64,000 nt of DNA, from the NCBI RefSeq assembly GCF_019059575.1, contig NW_024882193.1, forward strand, positions 124,001 through 188,000, in the 5' to 3' direction. The position numbers and the translations under genes are program-made. Source of the DNA: Amphibalanus amphitrite. Taxonomy: Eukaryota > Arthropoda > Thecostraca > Balanomorpha > Balanidae. The notes below the pieces were generated by a model. It did no database searches. It worked only from the letters and a program-made list of their open reading frames with translations, and was not told the DNA's origin. Below are positions 1 through 10,393 of the stretch, piece after piece; position 1 is the first letter of the stretch; each line of letters begins with the position of its first letter.

Positions 1-17
1 AGCGGTGGAAGGGCGAC

Positions 18-3000
18 GTGAAGCCGAGGCCCGTCCAAAGAAGTGCTCTGGCCACAGAGATTGATACATCAGGCACGACTTGTGTATGCTGCAAGGAGCA
101 GCATGAGGTGACAACGTGTCCGATCTTCTTGAAGAAATCGGTTGATGAAAGAGCCCACTTCATCGCCAGTGCGAGGTGCTGTTTCTTCTGTCTGAAGGCT
201 GGACATGGCGTTCGGCACTGTCGCTCGGCAAGGCCGTGCGGCATCGACAGCTGCAAGATGAGACATCATCAGGTGCTCCATGGCAGCAAGAGGGTCGACC
301 TCAGGAATACTGGCCAGCGCGTGGTAGCAGCAGCATCAGTGAAGGCGGGCGCGACCACAACCCTGCTGCAGGTCGTACCAGTCACCGTCCTTGCCAGTGG
401 TGGCAAGGAAAAGCAGGTCTGGGCTCTACTAGACCCTGGCTCTCAGACTTCACTGGTGTCCGAGGAGGTAATGACACAGCTGAATCTTCAAGGGGAGCCA
501 CAAACCCTCCGCCTGCAAAACGTGGAAGGATGCGGGCGCCTCCAGAACTCCGTGAAGATGAAACTGGAGCTCAAGGCGTCAGGTGGCGACGGATCAAGGA
601 TAGTGGTCCCTGAAGTTTTCTCCGTCAGGGACATCAACGTCACGGTTCCAGAGCTCCCTGACAAGAGGATCGAATGGAAGCACCTGCTGGACCTCGACCT
701 TCCAGACTGCTCAGGGAAGAGGGTCGATCTTCTTCAGGGCGCCAACGTCCTTGAAGCGGTGCTTCAGCTGGAAGCGAGGACAGGGAAGGCGGGCCAACCG
801 GTGGCCATCAGAACCGCCTTCGGGTGGACGCTGACGGGCACGGTGAAGGGATTCCTGCCAGAACGAACGCGCCAGGTGATGCTGATCAGGAAGATGGCTC
901 CAGACGATCAACTGTCAGCAGCACTCCAGGAGTGGTGGAGCACGGAATCGTTTGGGAGCAGGTTTGAAGGCCAGGATGCCAAATCTCCCCAAGACGTCAG
1001 AGCCGTGAAGATCATGGAAGACACAACCAGGAGACTGGACAATCGCTACGAGACGGGACTCCTGTGGATGAGTGATGATGTGTGCCTACCTGATAACAAG
1101 ATGATGGCGGCCAACCGGCTGTACTCCCTGGAGAAGACCCTGATGCGACAATCTGAGAAAGCAGAAGCTTATAAGAAGGTTGTCGAGGGGTACGTCGAGC
1201 GCGGATTCGCTCGCAAGCTAACCCCAGAAGAAGATCAAGAAGCACACCCAAGGAAGTGGTACCTGCCACATCATGGTGTAACGAACCCCCGGAAGCCCGG
1301 GAAGCTAAGAGTAGTGTTTGATGCGGCTGCCAAGTGTGGCAACACTTCTCTGAATGATGTGCTGCTCACGGGACCTGACCTTCTTAAGAATCTGCCCGGC
1401 ATCCTCCTGAGGTTCAGAGAGGAACCCGTCGCTCTGACCGCTGATATCGAGTGTATGTACCACCAGGTCCAGATAACTCCGCAAGATCAACCAGCACTGA
1501 GGTTCCTCTGGAGAGATTTGGATGCAACGAAGCAACCAGAACCATACACCATGCAGGTCGCGATCTTCGGGGCCAGAAGCAGTCCCGCATCAGCAAACTT
1601 CGTCCTGCAGCAGACCGCTAAGGACTGCAGCAGTAGCACTCCGGCAGGGAGAGCAGCTAGAGAAGCGGCACTTACAAGCTTCTATATGGATGACTTCATC
1701 CACGCTACGAGAACCGAAGAAGAGGCAGCTGAGATGCAAACCGAGGTGACAGAACTTCTCAGAAGAGGGGGGTTCAGGCTGACAAAGTGGATGAGCAGCT
1801 CGCGGAAGGTCTTGGAACGGATCGAAGCCGCAGAGCGCGTTCAAGACATCGATGTCGCGGTTCAGAGTGTGCTAGGCTGCGCCTGGAACACCATCAACGA
1901 CACCTTGGGAGTCAGAGCTGTTGACTCACGTGTACCGTCAACGAAGAGAGGAGTAGTGCAAGGAGTAGCTCGACTATTCGACCCTCTGGGGCTAGTCGCT
2001 CCGTTCTCTCTCCAGGCTGAAGTTCTCATTCAACGCCTCTGGGCGGGGAACTACGACTGGGACGATGAGCTCGAGGGGACGGAGCTGCAGAGGTGGTCTC
2101 AGTGGCTCTCGGAGTTACACTATCTGGAGCGGGTAACCGTCCCGCGATGCTTCGGAGGCGCGTCGGCAAGTGACGGCTGTCGGAGAGAGCTTCACATCTT
2201 CTGTGATGCTTCTCAGGATGCCTTCGGTGCTGCCGCGTACGTCGCTACGACGATGCCTGATGGTCGCCGCGTCTGCTCCTTGGCTATGGCGAAGACCAGG
2301 GTGGCACCCCTCAAGCAGATTTCAATTGTAAGGCTGGAGTTGCAAGCGGCTGTGCTGGGCGTCAGAGTAGCAAACGTGCTACGGACGGAGCTGTCGGTCA
2401 GGGTGGATAGGGTCCTATTCTGGACCGACAGCACAGTTGTTCTGCAGTATGTGAAAAATGACAGCCGCCGCTTTCACACATTTGCCGCTAATAGGGTGGC
2501 AGAAATTCGAGAGTCTTCTTGCCCTGACCAGTGGCGACACGTGCCGTCGAGTCTGAACGCAGCTGACGTTGTTTCCAGGGGAGCTACGTTGTCTGACCTG
2601 TCATCAGATTCTCGCTGGAGCGCGGGTCCTGGGTTCCTGCTGCAGGAGGAGAACTGCTGGCCGGAACAGCTATCTCTCACGAGTACGGCTGTACTGAAAA
2701 ACGACCCAGAAGTGAGGACGGAATCGGTCATTCTCACTGTGAAGCATGACTCTGATACTACGGTGCTTCCCGACGCTTCGAGATTCTCATCGTGGACGAA
2801 GTACAGAAGAACCGTGGCATGGGTACTGAGGTTTGTGAAGAACTGCGCCCCAAAGTCCTGTCAGGAACGAGCAGACTGGAGACGCGCAGGACCTCTGTCA
2901 GCAGAGGAACTGAAGCAAGCAGAGACGAAGGTACTGAAAGACTGTCAAGCTAGATGCTTCGCTGAAGAACTGGCAGAGATCCAAGCTGGCAAAGAAGTGA

Positions 3001-4250
3001 AGACTGAAGGGAAGCTGCGACAAGTGACACCTTTCCTGGATGGTGAGGGTGTGATGAGAGTCGGTGGGCGTATCGACAAAGCGCCCGTGGCCTATTCGAC
3101 TCGCCACCCGGTGATCCTGCCATCGAGAGACGACGTTACTCGCCTGGTAGTGACGCACTGCCATGTGAAGGTTCTTCACTCAGGACAAGAAAGAACGTTG
3201 ACAGAAGTCAGAAAGACATATTGGATTCTGAAGGCCCGCTCGACAGTCCGGAGGATCCTACACGAGTGTACCGTGTGCAAAAGACGAAGAGCGATCGCGC
3301 AGGTCCCAAGAATGGCAGAGCTGCCGGCCAGCCGGTATGACACGTCCAGAGCCTTCAGCACGGTAGGAGTCGACTACTTCGGGCCAATGTTCGTGAAGAA
3401 GTACAGGAGGACCGAGAAGAGATACGGCGTCTTGTTCACCTGCTTCTCGACCCGCGCAGTACACCTGGAGGTAGCAAACGCTTTAGATACGGACAGTTTC
3501 GTCATGGCACTGAGGAGATTCATGGCAAGGAGAGGGAAGCCAGACTCAATGTACTCCGACAATGGGACGAACCTCGTCGGAGGTGAACGTGAGCTCCGTG
3601 AGTCTCTACATGAACTCGACCAAACTCGCATTACTGACGAACTGAGTCAGGAGAACATTAAGTGGACTTTCATGCCTCCCAGCGCCAGCCACATGGGCGG
3701 CGTATGGGAAAGGCTGGTGGGCAGCGTAAAGCGCGCGCTCAGAGTAACCATCGGATCTCAGTGTGTGACCGATGAAGTACTCCACACTGCTCTGCTCGAG
3801 GTGGAGTCAATGATCAATGGACGGCCGCTGACACACGTCAGTCCTGACAGTACGGATGTTGAGCCACTGACCCCAAATCACCTTCTGCTCGGGTGTGCCA
3901 GCGCCAACATGTCTCCTGGCATATTTCAAGACAGAGAGATCAGCAGCAAACGACGTTGGCGTCAGTCGCAAGTACTGGCAGAACATTTTTGGAAGAGATG
4001 GCGAAATGAATATGTACCAACACTAGCCAGTCGGCAGAAGTGGTTGCGCGAGAGAAGAAATCTCAAAGTTGAAGACGTCGTGCTGATGATTGAGGCAGAC
4101 TCGCCACGCGGGTTCTGGCCCCTGGCCCGAGTTACAAGAGTGTTCCCGGGCTCGGACGGAGTAGTTCGTACCGTGGAACTGATGGCAGCGGGGGGAGGCA
4201 AGTACCGGCGCCCGGTCAGCAAAGTGTGCCTCCTGGAGGAGGCTGAATAA
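18..4250 (+). CDS. BEL/Pao gag-end plus pol polyprotein (fossil)
   Basis: This is an open frame of about 1,410 residues; the first methionine used here is arbitrary because the frame probably continues upstream of the window. Parts in order, with rough residues: Cys/His knuckles typical of Pao gag (20-90); aspartic protease with the LLDPGSQTS motif (about 120-220); reverse transcriptase with the catalytic block FYMDDF (about 370-650); RNase H (about 700-850); integrase zinc-binding region and core (about 1,020-1,290); and the C-terminal domain common in Pao integrases (about 1,300-1,400). Such polyproteins copy and integrate the element and have no host role. The length fits a polyprotein lacking only its N-terminal gag part. 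Confidence 0.88.
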   Translation: MKPRPVQRSALATEIDTSGTTCVCCKEQHEVTTCPIFLKKSVDERAHFIASARCCFFCLKAGHGVRHCRSARPCGIDSCKMRHHQVLHGSKRVDLRNTGQRVVAAASVKAGATTTLLQVVPVTVLASGGKEKQVWALLDPGSQTSLVSEEVMTQLNLQGEPQTLRLQNVEGCGRLQNSVKMKLELKASGGDGSRIVVPEVFSVRDINVTVPELPDKRIEWKHLLDLDLPDCSGKRVDLLQGANVLEAVLQLEARTGKAGQPVAIRTAFGWTLTGTVKGFLPERTRQVMLIRKMAPDDQLSAALQEWWSTESFGSRFEGQDAKSPQDVRAVKIMEDTTRRLDNRYETGLLWMSDDVCLPDNKMMAANRLYSLEKTLMRQSEKAEAYKKVVEGYVERGFARKLTPEEDQEAHPRKWYLPHHGVTNPRKPGKLRVVFDAAAKCGNTSLNDVLLTGPDLLKNLPGILLRFREEPVALTADIECMYHQVQITPQDQPALRFLWRDLDATKQPEPYTMQVAIFGARSSPASANFVLQQTAKDCSSSTPAGRAAREAALTSFYMDDFIHATRTEEEAAEMQTEVTELLRRGGFRLTKWMSSSRKVLERIEAAERVQDIDVAVQSVLGCAWNTINDTLGVRAVDSRVPSTKRGVVQGVARLFDPLGLVAPFSLQAEVLIQRLWAGNYDWDDELEGTELQRWSQWLSELHYLERVTVPRCFGGASASDGCRRELHIFCDASQDAFGAAAYVATTMPDGRRVCSLAMAKTRVAPLKQISIVRLELQAAVLGVRVANVLRTELSVRVDRVLFWTDSTVVLQYVKNDSRRFHTFAANRVAEIRESSCPDQWRHVPSSLNAADVVSRGATLSDLSSDSRWSAGPGFLLQEENCWPEQLSLTSTAVLKNDPEVRTESVILTVKHDSDTTVLPDASRFSSWTKYRRTVAWVLRFVKNCAPKSCQERADWRRAGPLSAEELKQAETKVLKDCQARCFAEELAEIQAGKEVKTEGKLRQVTPFLDGEGVMRVGGRIDKAPVAYSTRHPVILPSRDDVTRLVVTHCHVKVLHSGQERTLTEVRKTYWILKARSTVRRILHECTVCKRRRAIAQVPRMAELPASRYDTSRAFSTVGVDYFGPMFVKKYRRTEKRYGVLFTCFSTRAVHLEVANALDTDSFVMALRRFMARRGKPDSMYSDNGTNLVGGERELRESLHELDQTRITDELSQENIKWTFMPPSASHMGGVWERLVGSVKRALRVTIGSQCVTDEVLHTALLEVESMINGRPLTHVSPDSTDVEPLTPNHLLLGCASANMSPGIFQDREISSKRRWRQSQVLAEHFWKRWRNEYVPTLASRQKWLRERRNLKVEDVVLMIEADSPRGFWPLARVTRVFPGSDGVVRTVELMAAGGGKYRRPVSKVCLLEEAE

Positions 4251-4384
4251 GCTCAGAACTGTTCTGTGTCAGAGCTGAGTTGAAGGATGGCTGTTATGTT
4301 GGTGACGACAGTGTTGTCCTATCACGTATATCCCAAGTATCCTATGTTTTCCTTTTGTTTCTTCCTAACAGATCCCTCCTGATG

Positions 4385-5160
4385 GCGGCTAGCTGCGGCG
4401 GAGGTGCTCGTCGGCTGAGGCGAGCTGGAGTCCTCCGAAGCTGCGTCCGGGGACGCTCATCGGCGGCGGCGAGCTGGTGCTCTCCGAGGCTGCGGCGAGC
4501 TGGTGCGCTCGTCGGCTGCGGCGAGCTGGTGCTCTCCGAGGCTGCGGCGAGCTGGTGCGCTCGTCGGCTGCGGCGAGCTGGTGCTCTCCGAGGCTGCGGC
4601 GAGCTGGTGCGCTCGTCGGCTGCGGCGAGCTGGTGCTCTCCGAGGCTGCGGCGAGCTGGTGCGCTCGTCGGCTGCGGCGAGCTGGTGCTCTCCGAGGCTG
4701 CGGCGAGCTGGTGCGCTCGTCGGCTGCGGCGAGCTGGTGCTCTCCGAGGCTGCGGCGAGCTGGTGTTCTCCGAGGCTGCGGCGAGCTGGTGCGATCGTCG
4801 GCCGCGGCGAGCTGGTGCTCTCCGAGGCTGCGGCGAGCTGGTGCTCTCCGAGGCTGCGGCGAGCTGGTGCGCTCGTCGGCTGCGGCGAGCTGGTGCTCTC
4901 CGAGGCTGCGGCGAGCTGGTGCTCTCCGAGGCCGCGGCGAGCTGGTGTTCTCTGGAGCTGTGGCGGAGGCGCTCGTCGGCCGCGGCGAGCTGGTGTTCTC
5001 CGGAGCTGTGGCGGAGACGCTCGTCGGCTGCGGCGAGCTGGTGCTCTCCGAGGCTGCGGCGAGCTGGTGGTTCTCCGGAGCTGGTACTGCGGGAGCTCGC
5101 CTGCCGCACGGAGCTGGTGGCAGTGGGCGGCGGAGATGACTGCTGCTCTCCGGAGCTGTG
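4385..5160. repeat. GC-rich 26-bp minisatellite (52-bp higher-order pattern)
   Basis: About 30 units of 26 bp built on GAGCTGGTG followed by CTCTCCGAGGCTGCGGC or CGCTCGTCGGCTGCGGC. The two variants alternate for much of the array, giving a 52-bp higher-order period. Both ends are more degenerate. Because 26 is not a multiple of 3 and the units contain no stops, several frames on both strands stay open for 200-290 codons; these are not genes. The array lies between the BEL/Pao pol frame and the candidate 3' LTR, so it may be part of that element. Confidence 0.85.
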
Positions 5161-5317
5161 ACTTCGGCAGCGAAGCCGATACCATGCGAGGCGTGGTGTC
5201 TTCAGGATGAACGCTGTATATGTGTGCGCGCGGCTGTGGCTGTTGAGTGGGCAACGTACCGAAGAGGTTTTGTGTTCAGGCTTCCGTTATCCCCGCTCAA
5301 CGAGGTGTCATTACGAC

Positions 5318-5730
5318 ACCGGGGGGAGGATGTAGCGGACTGAGCCGGAGCGGGTTGGCCTGTGCGTTGCTCGACAGGTGGCGCTAGTTGTGGACACAGG
5401 GGGCGACGATGTTCGTACTGACCATTGGATGGTGGCGCCACCCTAAGCCAGTGGTGGCGCAGAAAGTCCAGTGCGCCGCCCATCGACGTGGCGTTTTTTG
5501 GCTGTGTGGCGCCGGCGTGAGACGCATGGAGTTTGTGCGCCGCCGTTCGCCACAATGTGATTCGGTGGAAAAACTTTGGTATGTTCTTTCATTATTTTAT
5601 ATTATTTGCCGTTTCTATTGCATTGTTAATGTGATATGAGCCTGATATGATATTAGAGATATTTCGGCGATAGGTAGACCCATGTCTATCGGATAGAGAG
5701 TGAAAATGCGTTTCTGGCTGATTTCAGAAA
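5318..5730 (+). repeat. Candidate polypurine tract and 3' LTR of the BEL/Pao element (fossil)
   Basis: A purine run (CCGGGGGGAGGA) ends at 5,330 and is followed at once by TGTAGCGGAC, the arrangement expected for a polypurine tract and the TG start of a 3' LTR. It contains an AT-rich stretch with TATTTTATATTATT near 5,595. The LTR end is not fixed because there is no 5' LTR to align. Confidence 0.5.
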
Positions 5731-5787
5731 CCTACATTCTACAATCTACATTCTACAATCTACATTCTACATTCTACATTCTACGTT
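5731..5787. repeat. Short tandem repeat CTACATTCTACAAT
   Basis: Four to six imperfect repeats of a 7- or 14-bp unit (TACATTC / TACAATC) just after the candidate LTR. Confidence 0.75.
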
Positions 5788-5989
5788 GCTACACTGCTAC
5801 TACTTCTATCTACGGTCCGCATTTCTCTGCTATGCCGCTGTCTTATTTGTCCGTTCCTTCCACCAATTGTTCACCTAAACAACTTTGCCTTACCATATTG
5901 TTTTCGCCGTTGGCACGCTGCCAGATGACCCTTTTGCCATGAAAGCCTGAATATATTATTTATTTGTTTTTATTTGTAGTGTCTCAAAG

Positions 5990-6505
5990 CCCTAACCGTT
6001 TCCCATAACAGTGTCATTCTCGTAGTAAGTGATCTTACGCTGGTTTGCCTGACTGAGGTCGGCGTTATCAGCGACGACCTGGAGGTCTATCACTGCGGCC
6101 ATGTTGTCCGTGGCCACCAGCAGGTCTGGTTTCCTGAGCCCAGCCGGGGTGGAGATTGCGGGCTCTTTGATGGTATTTGCGCCTGAGTCTCGAAGGTAAC
6201 CTTCCAACTGGGCGAGTGCCCGGTCGTGGCGGGCAGTTCTGTTGAGGTGGGTCCTTTCGCATGTTCGACTAATGTGGCCCATAGTCTCAGGCCTCCCACA
6301 GCCAGCGTCGCACGGATGGTAGCCTTGTCCACGTCGGGATCTTGCTGCTCTCTGCCCGGTGAGGACAAGGTTCCCACGGATTTTAATTGCGCCAAAGTAG
6401 GCTGCTCCAGTCATCGGTGGGTTAGGCGCTGTCACCCACCGCTGGCTGGCTGGGTGATTAGGCGCCTCTTTGAGGCCGGCTCCGTCAACCTTCGAGAGTA
6501 GCTGG
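5990..6505 (-). pseudogene. R2-a element, endonuclease/3' fragment (copy I)
   Basis: A minus-strand fragment of the same R2 lineage seen whole at 61,268-63,457. It covers the CCHC knuckle (CDAGCGRPETMGHISRTCER) and the restriction-like endonuclease core (RKPDLLVATDN, then VIDLQVVADN). The 3' end and the 28S flank are missing; the fragment stops near 5,990 against unrelated DNA. At 6,506 it is interrupted by a LINE, and the same R2 continues at 14,248. Substitutions and a small deletion relative to copies II and III show that this end of the array is more decayed. Confidence 0.85.
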
Positions 6506-6940
6506 CGCAGATACAGATACAGATACAGATACTTTATTCACAGCAAATCCATGGAACATGGCTTTTCATTGCAATACGTCAAATATGTAAATACACAAGG
6601 TTCAAGACACAGTGCTCAACTGAAACTAACTAGACATCGCAGACTGCTCCATAAAAATGTGCTTTTTGAGCTGGTGTGGAAAGTTGCGAGCGGTGACATC
6701 GAACGGTAAGCGGTCATACTCGCGCACAGTGTCGTAGCAGAGCCGCTGTCGACCAGCTTCAGTGCGAATTCTCGGCAACATGTGGTTGCCCGCAGCACGT
6801 GTCTGGTACGAGTGGTGCACGGTGCGACCGATAGTTTCTGCGAGAACTTCGGGCTTGCCCGTCGTAGCGAGCGTGTGCACCACATAGATCCGGTGGTACT
6901 TAACAAGGCTAGGTGCATTCAGCCACTGCAGGTCGCGGAG
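6506..6940 (-). pseudogene. CR1/L2-like LINE-2, 3' end
   Basis: The C-terminus of an APE-type LINE ORF2 on the minus strand (VLRDLQWLN to HIFMEQSAMSS), with the same layout as the end of LINE-1 at 15,250 but a different sequence. Its 3' end carries (GTATCT)n, read as AGATAC repeats at about 6,509-6,533, a 3' microsatellite typical of CR1/L2-like LINEs. It inserted into R2-a here and is itself split by a TA-flanked DNA element; the other piece lies at 14,023-14,247. Confidence 0.8.
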
Positions 6941-7044
6941 TACAGTCACCAGCAGTTGCTACCCATCACCCCCGGACGGCGGGGGAGCAAGCTACCACCG
7001 CCCTTGCGAGACTAGCGCCGCCATGCGCCAAGAAGTGGAAACAC

Positions 7045-7080
7045 CACGTGACTGAGGCCACGTGAGGGCAGGGTCACGTG
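7045..7080. promoter_or_regulatory. Three CACGTG E-boxes in 36 bp
   Basis: Perfect CACGTG hexamers lie at 7,045, 7,059 and 7,075. A TATA-like TTATATGG follows near 7,191. A further CACGTG lies at about 7,4xx bases from the other end of the same composite (near 13,731). This could be the relic promoter of the composite element; no transcript can be assigned. Confidence 0.4.
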
Positions 7081-7426
7081 ATGGAGGGGCGGAGCATAGT
7101 AGCTTTTGCGCCCGACACTAACTGAAATGCGGCGCTGTGATTGGGCGCCTTAGCATGAATGAAGCCCCGGCGCCAGAATCAGCCGTTCGCCTTATATGGA
7201 AGGTGAGCCTGTGCCTTTCACTGTTCTGTGTTGGTTTGAGAGCCACGGCACCATACGAATTGTGAGCCCCTTTGAACGGGTCACCGCCCGAGGCACTGAG
7301 GCGACGGCTGTGCCGGGCAAAGCCTAGCCTGGTGGGAGAGGTGGGCCAGGGAAAGTGCGATCGAGCAGCCACTGGGACGTGGATTGGTATTATCTAACCG
7401 CGACAAACGATGTCAGCAGCCTCTTC

Positions 7427-7455
7427 TCGTGTCATAGACAGTGTCTATGACACGA
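7427..7455. other. Perfect palindrome, 14-bp arms
   Basis: TCGTGTCATAGACA is followed by a single G and then its exact reverse complement. It lies in the left arm of the Tc1-like composite. It could extrude as a cruciform or bind a dimeric factor; no function is evident. Confidence 0.6.
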
Positions 7456-7795
7456 AAAGTTTGACAGACAACGCGGGCAGTGCCCAATGAAAAGCTACTA
7501 AACGATTCAGTTAAGAAGTTGGCGAGATAACCAGACCTAATAAAAAGTTTTTAATTCCATTTGGATTGACAAATGACATACAAGCCCGCTGTAATGAACC
7601 AAAAAAGGAGCTGAACAGTTCTTACCTACAACTTCTAAAAAGCTCAACGGTAAAAATTTATGAGTTAAATGTTAAAATTCAGCCTACATGTTAAAACTCT
7701 GGTCCGGCGCTGGCAGGAAGGTTATATTGTCACTTGCAATCCCACTACGTTGTCATATAACCAAGAGTTATGTGAGAGCAACAACTGAAAGCCTC

Positions 7796-9340
7796 GAGCC
7801 CCGTTGGGGGAAGGGGGGGGGGCGCGAAGCAGCCCCCTCTCTCCTTTTCAGTCGATATCTCCTAAAGTATAGCGTAAGTATACCGTGGTGTCATTCGCAA
7901 CAAGCACTGCTTAGCGGGGCACTCGGGCTCATAGCCACCCATTCATCCATTCGGACAAAATTTCTTTAAAAAAAGGTCGCCACCAAACTTTCAAGACCCC
8001 TCCGGGCATCATTTTTACACCTTGTGACCAACTTTTTTCCAGTACTCATGAATGGTTAGTCACAAATGACGTCAGAGTGACGACATGTCCTGTCATTTTC
8101 GACCCAATAAAAGGTTTAGCGGGAAGAGCTGTCACGGTTACAGTTTTGAAGCTAACGAAAAATACTCAAGATTAAAAAGATGTAAAATAAACAGCGCTGC
8201 AATACTGCTAACCAGGGTCGCGGGAACTACTTTCCGACTGGGGGGCACACCATAATAGAGATCAACCTAGGCTACCCCCAAATCTAGTTTTCTCATCGGT
8301 TTTAGGCCACTTATTTTTCACCCCTCGGCTTTTTCAACACAAAAGAAAACATTTGCAAAAAAAAGTGTGGTATTCCGTCTCTAAGCTGTGGGGGCACCGC
8401 CCCCACGGCACCAGAGTTGGGGGGCAAGCTGCCCTCACTGCCCCCCCCCCGGCTCCCGCACCTATGCTGCTAACTCTGTTTTCTAAACAAAAATTGATTT
8501 CGACCATCAAAACTATAGAAGTATAACACCCCGAAAATACCAACAACTTTTAAAATTAAAACTGGAATATATGTTATAGAACTATCTGCTCTAGATGTGC
8601 CAAACATAGACTCGAAAGCTCCATTTTTAGCAAAGTTATGGCAAAAAAAAAAACTACTCAAAATGTATTATGTAAAATTTTCAAACTCAGTTTTTAGCCG
8701 TCACAGAACACACAGAGCAAGCCAAAGACCACCATTGGATTTCCCGTGATGAGCTGCATCGAATAGATACCCCTTTTATGCAAAATATGAACTTTGAAAT
8801 TTAACCTTCTTTGACCTGACCTTGATCTGACCTCCACCAGAACGTAATCTAAGCCGGCCCCAATGGCCGTCTAGCCCACACCATTAAATTTTAAATGTAA
8901 AATTGACCATAAAACATGTATCACGCGACCCTAGTTATTAGCATAGTTGGGTTCATATTGTGACCCTTAGTCACCTGACCTCTGCGACGCTGACCTCGCA
9001 TCAGTGATCTCTTTAGGCAACATATGTATTGGGCAACTACGCTCCATCGATGTTTTTCGATAGCATGCCTTTTATTTGATGTGTTAACTGACTGTAACGT
9101 AACGCATTCCTTAGACTAAATCGGTGAAAAAATGCAACCTTTGACCTGACTTGTGACGTCATGGGTTGCACCTAGGTCAACGAAACCTAGTAACAAGGTA
9201 GTTCCCTGGTGGGGCTATCGAACGTTCTGCGAATTTTCAAAATTGGTCGGTAACTTTCCGAGATCTCAGGTGGAGGACGAAACGGCTGCACCACCCCATC
9301 AGGTGGTAGGGTCCGCCAATAGCCCAACGGGGCGCGAATT
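7796..9340 (-). mobile_element. TTAA element A' (diverged, inverted relative of element A)
   Basis: Read on the minus strand this follows element A (20,881-22,046) from end to end. It starts CGCGCCCCGTTGGGC, continues with the block around AGATCTCGGAAAGTTACCG, the GGTCA-rich centre and the TGACGTCA-rich block, and ends near CTTTTCAGTCGATATCTCC with a G-run. It is strongly diverged and has lost the TTAA from both ends. A hAT-type MITE (8,213-8,466) is inserted in it. Confidence 0.7.
8213..8466. mobile_element. hAT-like MITE, 254 bp
   Basis: The sequence between two copies of CTGCTAAC (8,205-8,212 and 8,467-8,474) starts CAGGGTCGCGGGA and ends TCCCGCACCTATG. An 8-bp target duplication and imperfect CA(G)GG...TG termini are typical of hAT elements. 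Non-coding; it contains the GC-rich hairpin GGGGGCACCGCCCCC. Confidence 0.65.
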
Positions 9341-9789
9341 ATTTACTCATTCATACAGTGACATCTATTTTGAGAACACCTTTCTCACGCCATGACATGG
9401 TCCTCTCGTAATAGATCGAGATGAGGAGAGTGTTTTCACGCCTCCTTATGCACGGTTCTAGTGTCATTGAGCTATCAACTGTCAGCGGTTTTCGGACAAT
9501 GAAGGAAGGCTTTTGGTCGTTTTTAGGTCAGATCTTGGGTCAGATCATTTCAGTGGCGGATCCAGAGGGGGCATGGGGCCATGCCTCCCCTTGGGCCTCC
9601 CGGGGGCACCATCACGGAGCTTTTTTTTAAAATTCATCACGGAGGTCACCGATGGGAGCTTTAACCCAGAGGTCTTCTAAGTGGGCACCATCCAGAAGGT
9701 CTATCGGAATAGGGTACCGTTTTCGGGGTCTCCCGGAGGCCCATTTCTGTCCCTCGCCTCGCGTTTTTTAGTTTAATATTGTCCATCTA
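9341..9789. other. Intervening stretch with a possible transposon end
   Basis: No gene seen. CAGTGGCGGATCCAGAGGGG near 9,551 looks like one terminus of a DNA transposon (such CAGTGGCG... ends are common), followed by GC-rich sequence, but I cannot find a matching second end. Confidence 0.35.
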
Positions 9790-10202
9790 CAGGGTGATTT
9801 TTTTTTACAGGGCAAAAAGTTTTTAAGCCTAGAGATACCAAAACATATAACAAACGCCAAAAAAGTATATCCATGTGAAAGGAAATTGTTTGTCATTTTG
9901 TTTTCAGGACCTTTTCAAGACTTTTTGGGACTCATTCTGTTGTGAAGTTCCGTGAAAATGGCGCACAACAAAAGGTTTTCCCCAAAATCGCCAATTACTC
10001 CAGGCTTGCGTGCATTATTAAAACTGTGCTCACTTCGAGCACGTTCTGTAAGCCTAAACGGAGCTCAAACTCAAAGTTTGTGTTTGCAAATGAAATGTCA
10101 GAATGTGCTTTTTACAAAGATATATACATTTGCTGTCAGTTGATCTATTTTCTGGTACCGCCATTGCTCTTTACTTTTTGCCCTGTATAAAAAATAACCC
10201 TG
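9790..10202. mobile_element. Mariner-type MITE, 413 bp
   Basis: TA-flanked. Left end CAGGGTGATTTTTTTTTACA, right end inverted (…TATAAAAAATAACCCTG). The inverted termini extend about 34 bp through the shared GGGCAAAAAGT motif with few differences. The interior has no recognisable coding sequence. Confidence 0.65.
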
Positions 10203-10212
10203 TATTTCCATC

Positions 10213-10390
10213 CCGAGGTCCGCGGGGGCACCATCTCGAGTTCTCAGGTGGCACTATCCCGAGTTATCCGCGGGCACCATCCCAAGGTCGGAGAGGGCAC
10301 CATCTCAAGGGTCCAGGGCACCATCCCGAAGTCTCAGGGGCACCATTCCAAGGTCTCAGGGGCACCATCCCGAGGTCTCAGGGGCCGTTT
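10213..10390. repeat. Imperfect GGGGCACCATCCCGAGGTCTCA minisatellite
   Basis: Six to eight diverged units of about 20-28 bp, each carrying GGCACCATC and CGAGG/CAAGG. Related single units also occur near 9,605-9,690. Confidence 0.6.
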
Positions 10391-10393
10391 GAT

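Larger units (their letters stand above)
1..5730 (+). mobile_element. BEL/Pao LTR retrotransposon, 3' part (fossil)
   Basis: The window opens inside a BEL/Pao element; its 5' LTR and most of gag lie upstream. The visible parts, in order, are the end of the gag zinc-knuckle region, a pol frame, a GC-rich minisatellite and a candidate polypurine tract with 3' LTR. The visible coding part looks whole, with no break in it, which suggests a young copy. Family assignment rests on the Pao-type knuckle region and the integrase with its C-terminal extension. The 3' limit is approximate because no second LTR is in the window for comparison. Confidence 0.8.

Noticed and set aside
4280-5254. Overlapping open frames of 220-290 codons on both strands
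   Set aside because: They are produced by the stop-free 26-bp minisatellite; residues are just the repeat read in three phases.
7045-7400. A host promoter and first exon downstream of the E-boxes
   Set aside because: A TATA-like site exists but no convincing open frame or splice pattern follows, and the region is the arm of a transposon.
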